From positions 79,073 through 143,072 of the forward strand of contig CBDFFZ010000023.1 in the NCBI GenBank assembly GCA_965246905.1: DNA of 64,000 nt. Reading direction: 5' to 3'. This DNA is from UBA1952 sp965246905. GTDB lineage: Bacteria > Bacteroidota > Bacteroidia > Chitinophagales > Chitinophagaceae. The position numbers were made by a program, and so were the translations under genes. Below the pieces are notes generated by a model. That model saw only the letters and a program-made list of their open reading frames with translations. It was not told the DNA's origin and made no database searches. Shown here piece after piece: positions 61,136 to 64,000 of this stretch. How positions within the stretch are numbered: the stretch's first letter is position 1; each line of letters opens with the position of its first letter.

Positions 61136-61918
61136 TTAGCTATCTGTAGTATTGGAGCTGTTTTTTCCAAGAAATATCGAGGCCCGCGCGCAGCGGTAAG
61201 CCTTCACAAAGTCCTTACCTGTAGTGTGGAAGCCGCCAGCAAGACCATCCATAATATCAAGCCGATGCACGGCCCTGGCGATGTGGGCGCCGATATTTAT
61301 AGTGCCGTCCGTTGATTGTTGAGCGGCATTGCGCAACAGTGTATCCTGCTTTTTAAAAAGGCTTAGCGCAGCATTGAGCGCTATTACAACTTCGGGGACA
61401 GGACGCTCATCTACAAGCGTGCCACCCCCGAGGGCAGCGGCATCGGCAATTTTTTGTATCGCAGCAGGCAGGAGCTCATCCCGGAGGCGTATAAGCGCTG
61501 TTTTGGAAATATTCGTATCCACGGCAAGGGCACTGTCGCCGGTATGCAGGGCATGTGCATGGAGCGCGGCGGCGATCTTCGCGCCAAGCAGCTCTAATTG
61601 AGTGCGGGCTGCTTTCCGCACCGCTTTCGCTGCGTTTATGGCTTTCTGGTTTTGCATTTCGGGGGCAAGCATGGCGTACTCTGACCTGAAAATGGTTACC
61701 GCCTGTGAAAATGCCGGATGATCTTTCCAGGTCATTTCATGTGCTTTGAGCTCCTTTTCTACTTCCATCATCATCAAGAGCTTGTTTTCCTGTGGCCTTG
61801 TCATGTGTGTAGCTTTTAGTACGGCAGCGGCAGCTTGCGTTTTATCTGTAGGGAAAAATCTTTGTAACGGCTCCCGCTGGAAAAATCGCTGGTCCGGAAG
61901 AGTATTTAAAGTGAGCAT
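61136..61918 (-). CDS. All-helical hypothetical protein
   Basis: A 260-residue alanine-rich helical protein without signal peptide. The part from MTRPQENKLLMMMEVEKELKAHEMTWKDHPAFSQAVTIF onward resembles a frequent, uncharacterised Bacteroidota family with several long helices, with QNQKAINAAKAVRKAARTQLELLGAKIAAALHAHA in the middle and a C-terminal KDFVKAYRCARASIF. The first 38 residues may not belong to the family; an in-frame ATG at 61804 is an alternative start. It is convergent with the sensor kinase, their ends 82 bp apart. Function unknown. Confidence 0.65.
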   Translation of the reverse strand: MLTLNTLPDQRFFQREPLQRFFPTDKTQAAAAVLKATHMTRPQENKLLMMMEVEKELKAHEMTWKDHPAFSQAVTIFRSEYAMLAPEMQNQKAINAAKAVRKAARTQLELLGAKIAAALHAHALHTGDSALAVDTNISKTALIRLRDELLPAAIQKIADAAALGGGTLVDERPVPEVVIALNAALSLFKKQDTLLRNAAQQSTDGTINIGAHIARAVHRLDIMDGLAGGFHTTGKDFVKAYRCARASIFLGKNSSNTTDS

Positions 61919-62273
61919 ATATGGTTGGTTTGGCCTGGTTTACCCCAAAGTTGCGGGGCATAATGTTTATTTTTTTACCAAATGGGTGAACGGTGCTTTT
62001 TAATGAGTAAAGGGTGCTTTTATGGGGGTGGAAATCACTGAAAGGCTTGCTGAAAATCAGGTTTCAGAGGGATGGGGCGCCTGGCCGGAAAGGCTTGTGG
62101 CTATTCGCTTGCAGTATTTCCTGTTGTCTTTTTTACGGCTCCCGGTAAGGTTTGGCTCCCTGCAGAAGCAAAAGATCACAGGCGTTAATGCGGCGTTCGA
62201 AGCTGGCTGACACCCAAACTTTGTCACTCCGCTGTATAAGCCGTTGTTTTGCACCTGCTGTTTCCTGCTCAAA

Positions 62274-62661
62274 CTTTGTCCTCCCGCAGGGATCTTTCGG
62301 TAAGCAGTTGTAGATAAGCAGCTGTAATAAGCAGAAGTATTAAAGATCCCTGCGGGATGACAAAGTTGGGGCAGGCTTGGCTTGGGTAGGCTTAGGTTAG
62401 GTGGGCTTATGTTTTACAGGGCCACGTCAACTATGCTAACACCCAACTTTGTCATCCCGCAGGGATCTTTCGGTATCGAGCTGTGCTAACGATCCCTGCG
62501 GGATGACAAAGGTTACGGGGCCTATACTAAGCTCATGTGCCTGTGTTTTTACAAGGCCACGTCAACTGTGCTAACCCCCGGCTTGGTCATCCCGCAGGGA
62601 TCTTTCGGTAAGCGGCTGTAGGATAAGTAGCTGTGCTTAAGATCCCTGCGGGATGACAAAG
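62274..62661. repeat. Three inverted-repeat elements in tandem (TTTGTCATCCCGCAGGGATC family)
   Basis: Three copies of one element lie in a row. Arms: 62274-62297 with 62342-62365 (24 bp, one mismatch), 62447-62467 with 62491-62511 (21 bp perfect), and 62582-62604 with 62639-62661 (23 bp, one mismatch). Loops are 44, 23 and 34 nt and differ. Between copies 2 and 3 a spacer sequence GCCACGTCAACTxTGCTAAC also repeats. Half-elements occur at 62190-62230 and 62680-62700. The 863-bp gap 61919-62781 holds no supported gene. No transposase is near, so these are non-autonomous, MITE-like elements. Confidence 0.88.
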
Positions 62662-62720
62662 TTTACGTGGCGAATGTTGCGATGACAAAGTTTGGGTGGC
62701 TGATACCCGGCCTTATCCCA

Positions 62721-62755
62721 AAAAAATGCCCCGCCGGAAATACATCCGGCGGGGC
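62721..62755 (-). terminator. Rho-independent terminator after the partial T9SS gene
   Basis: On the minus strand an 11-bp GC-rich stem (62745-62755 with 62728-62738, 6-nt loop) is followed by a T7 run. It lies 26 bp past the stop of the gene at 62782. Confidence 0.9.
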
Positions 62756-62781
62756 CTTTACCTTATTGATACTGTGTCTGC

Positions 62782-64000
62782 TTACTCTTTCACCAGCTTC
62801 AGCGTGCTGATCACTGCGCCATCCGCGCTTCGTACCTGCACATAATACATGCCTGCTGCAAGGTGGCTGATGCTCAGCTTATAGGTGCTGCTATTTGTTT
62901 TGCCTGTCGATACAACAGCGCCGGAGGCAGTGCTTACCTGTAACAGCATTCCCGATTCAAGGCCGGTTAGGGTGGCCAGGGCAGATGCAGGGTTTGGATA
63001 GATACTGATTACCCCTGAATTCAGGCTACCACAATCGTTCGTAACTGACTCTATGCTACTATATGAATTATTACCATTTAGCGCACTTATCTGAAGCCTA
63101 TACAGATTTTTACCATTAGCGGGGTATTCATCGGTGAATGAGTAGGAGCCACCATTTGGATATTGGGCTTGCAGATGGCCAATAGTCTCCCAGCTGCCGG
63201 ATCCGCCTGCCTTGCTCCGCTGTATGGCGTAATTGCTGGCTCCCCTTTCAGAGGCACTCGTCCAAGATATACGCGTAGTGCAATGTTCGTCCGTTGCTGA
63301 AAACTTATCTAGCGTTACTGATAGCGGAGCGCAAACTACGGCATTGTAAGCCCTGGAGTAGTTGACTGCACAGCCATTAGCGTCTTTTACTATCACGCTG
63401 TAAGTGCCTGAAAGTGCTGCCTGAGAACCGGCGGTGAACGTAGCAGGATTTAAAGTACTCGTAATGGGTGTTGCAGTGGCCGGCGCTGTATAGGCGTAGG
63501 TGAGCGGGGCTGCACACGCAGAGCCTGCGGCTGCCATAGTATTTAGTGTTACTGAATTAGAACTACACGTAAAACCAACTGAAGAGATTGTAGGGGATGG
63601 CGGTATCGTATTCCCGGAAGCCGCATTGGATACATAAGTTTCCGCAGGGCTGCCTACAGTAAAGGAATTATCAAACTGCGCACCGCCCATGCCCGCACCA
63701 CTTGGGTCAGGGTCAGTTGTATTGTCCCACATACGCACACCTGCACCACAGTTATTCGGGCTTACCGTGAAAGTGAAAAGTACCAGATCAGTACCGGGGC
63801 TCAGCGTTACGTCATACCGGGGTGCCGGGCTGAGGTTCAGTGTAGCCGAATTGTAGGAGTTGCCCGGCGTTACTGCCGGTGCATTCACGGTTACCTGAGG
63901 GAAGCTCCAGTTAGCTGATACGGCTGGTGCAGCGCGCTGCTTTGGCTCATTATTGGCCACTTTGCTTACCGTGCTGCCTGCGGGTATTACTATGGTGTAC
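62782..64000 (-). CDS. T9SS-sorted secreted protein, N-terminally cut by the window edge
   Basis: The frame is open to the end of the window (it begins YTIVIPAGSTVSKVANNEPK), so the GTG at 63960 is not a start. The first visible domain has SYNSATLNLSP, YDVTLSPGTDLVLFTFTVSPNNCGAGVRMWDNTTDPDP, a pattern I know from N-terminal regions of several Bacteroidota surface proteins. A PKD/SprB-like segment follows (AALSGTYSVIVKDANGCAVNY), then a CUB/fibronectin-like domain (ISWTSASERGASNYAIQRS, KNLYRLQISALNG) and the type A sorting domain (VISIYPNPASALATLTGLE, HLAAGMYYVQVRSADGAVISTLKLVKE). It should be displayed at the cell surface by the type IX system. Confidence 0.88.
   Translation of the reverse strand, partial: YTIVIPAGSTVSKVANNEPKQRAAPAVSANWSFPQVTVNAPAVTPGNSYNSATLNLSPAPRYDVTLSPGTDLVLFTFTVSPNNCGAGVRMWDNTTDPDPSGAGMGGAQFDNSFTVGSPAETYVSNAASGNTIPPSPTISSVGFTCSSNSVTLNTMAAAGSACAAPLTYAYTAPATATPITSTLNPATFTAGSQAALSGTYSVIVKDANGCAVNYSRAYNAVVCAPLSVTLDKFSATDEHCTTRISWTSASERGASNYAIQRSKAGGSGSWETIGHLQAQYPNGGSYSFTDEYPANGKNLYRLQISALNGNNSYSSIESVTNDCGSLNSGVISIYPNPASALATLTGLESGMLLQVSTASGAVVSTGKTNSSTYKLSISHLAAGMYYVQVRSADGAVISTLKLVKE

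Overview
The window looks like a chromosomal segment of a Bacteroidota bacterium, most likely close to Chitinophagaceae. This rests on secreted proteins with C-terminal type IX secretion sorting domains, a paired HmuY-like protein and TonB receptor, several TAnnTTTG promoter boxes, a short NuoG without the molybdopterin domain, and fibronectin-rich giant secreted proteins. No rRNA, tRNA, CRISPR array, transposase or phage gene was seen.

Layout. 1-4.9 kb: the 3' end of holA, a frameshifted TonB-domain lipoprotein, a repeat-rich gap, then ribF, a secreted protein and ispD on the minus strand. 4.9-8.8 kb: two POT peptide transporters flanking a RelE-type toxin-antitoxin pair whose toxin has an in-frame stop. 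9-15.4 kb: purD, a fibronectin protein, fusA and asd, with a ten-unit 21-bp hairpin array after fusA. 15.4-19 kb: a probable heme-uptake pair. 19-24.6 kb: minus-strand membrane genes (DUF1361, DgkA, a creD operon, a polysaccharide flippase).

24.7-42.3 kb is the core of the window: the complete complex I operon nuoA-N, all on the plus strand, ending in a strong terminator. Five foreign two-gene modules sit exactly in its gene junctions: DUF433/DUF5615 (E/F), an AAA ATPase with a TOPRIM-like partner (F/G), HicA/HicB (G/H), MntA/HepT (H/I) and a second MNT/HEPN pair (K/L). All are co-oriented with nuo and several share ATGA or TAATG stop/start overlaps with the nuo genes, so they should be transcribed, and in part translated, together with complex I. 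HepT has an in-frame stop just before its catalytic motif, and nuoL is broken by two single-base indels.

42.7-51.3 kb: a 2449-residue secreted repeat protein with two nearly identical internal blocks and a dockerin-like C-terminus, followed by a secreted protein with a sorting domain. 51.4-57.6 kb: GNAT, purH, comEC and a TPR protein on the minus strand. 58-61 kb: a large LytS-type sensor kinase. 61-64 kb: a helical protein, a cluster of three inverted-repeat elements and a sorting-domain protein cut by the window edge.

Two unrelated intergenic arrays (1519-1833 and 11562-11764) share an exact 21-bp period with a 42-bp super-period. All identifications come from reading translated sequence and motifs; no database search was run.
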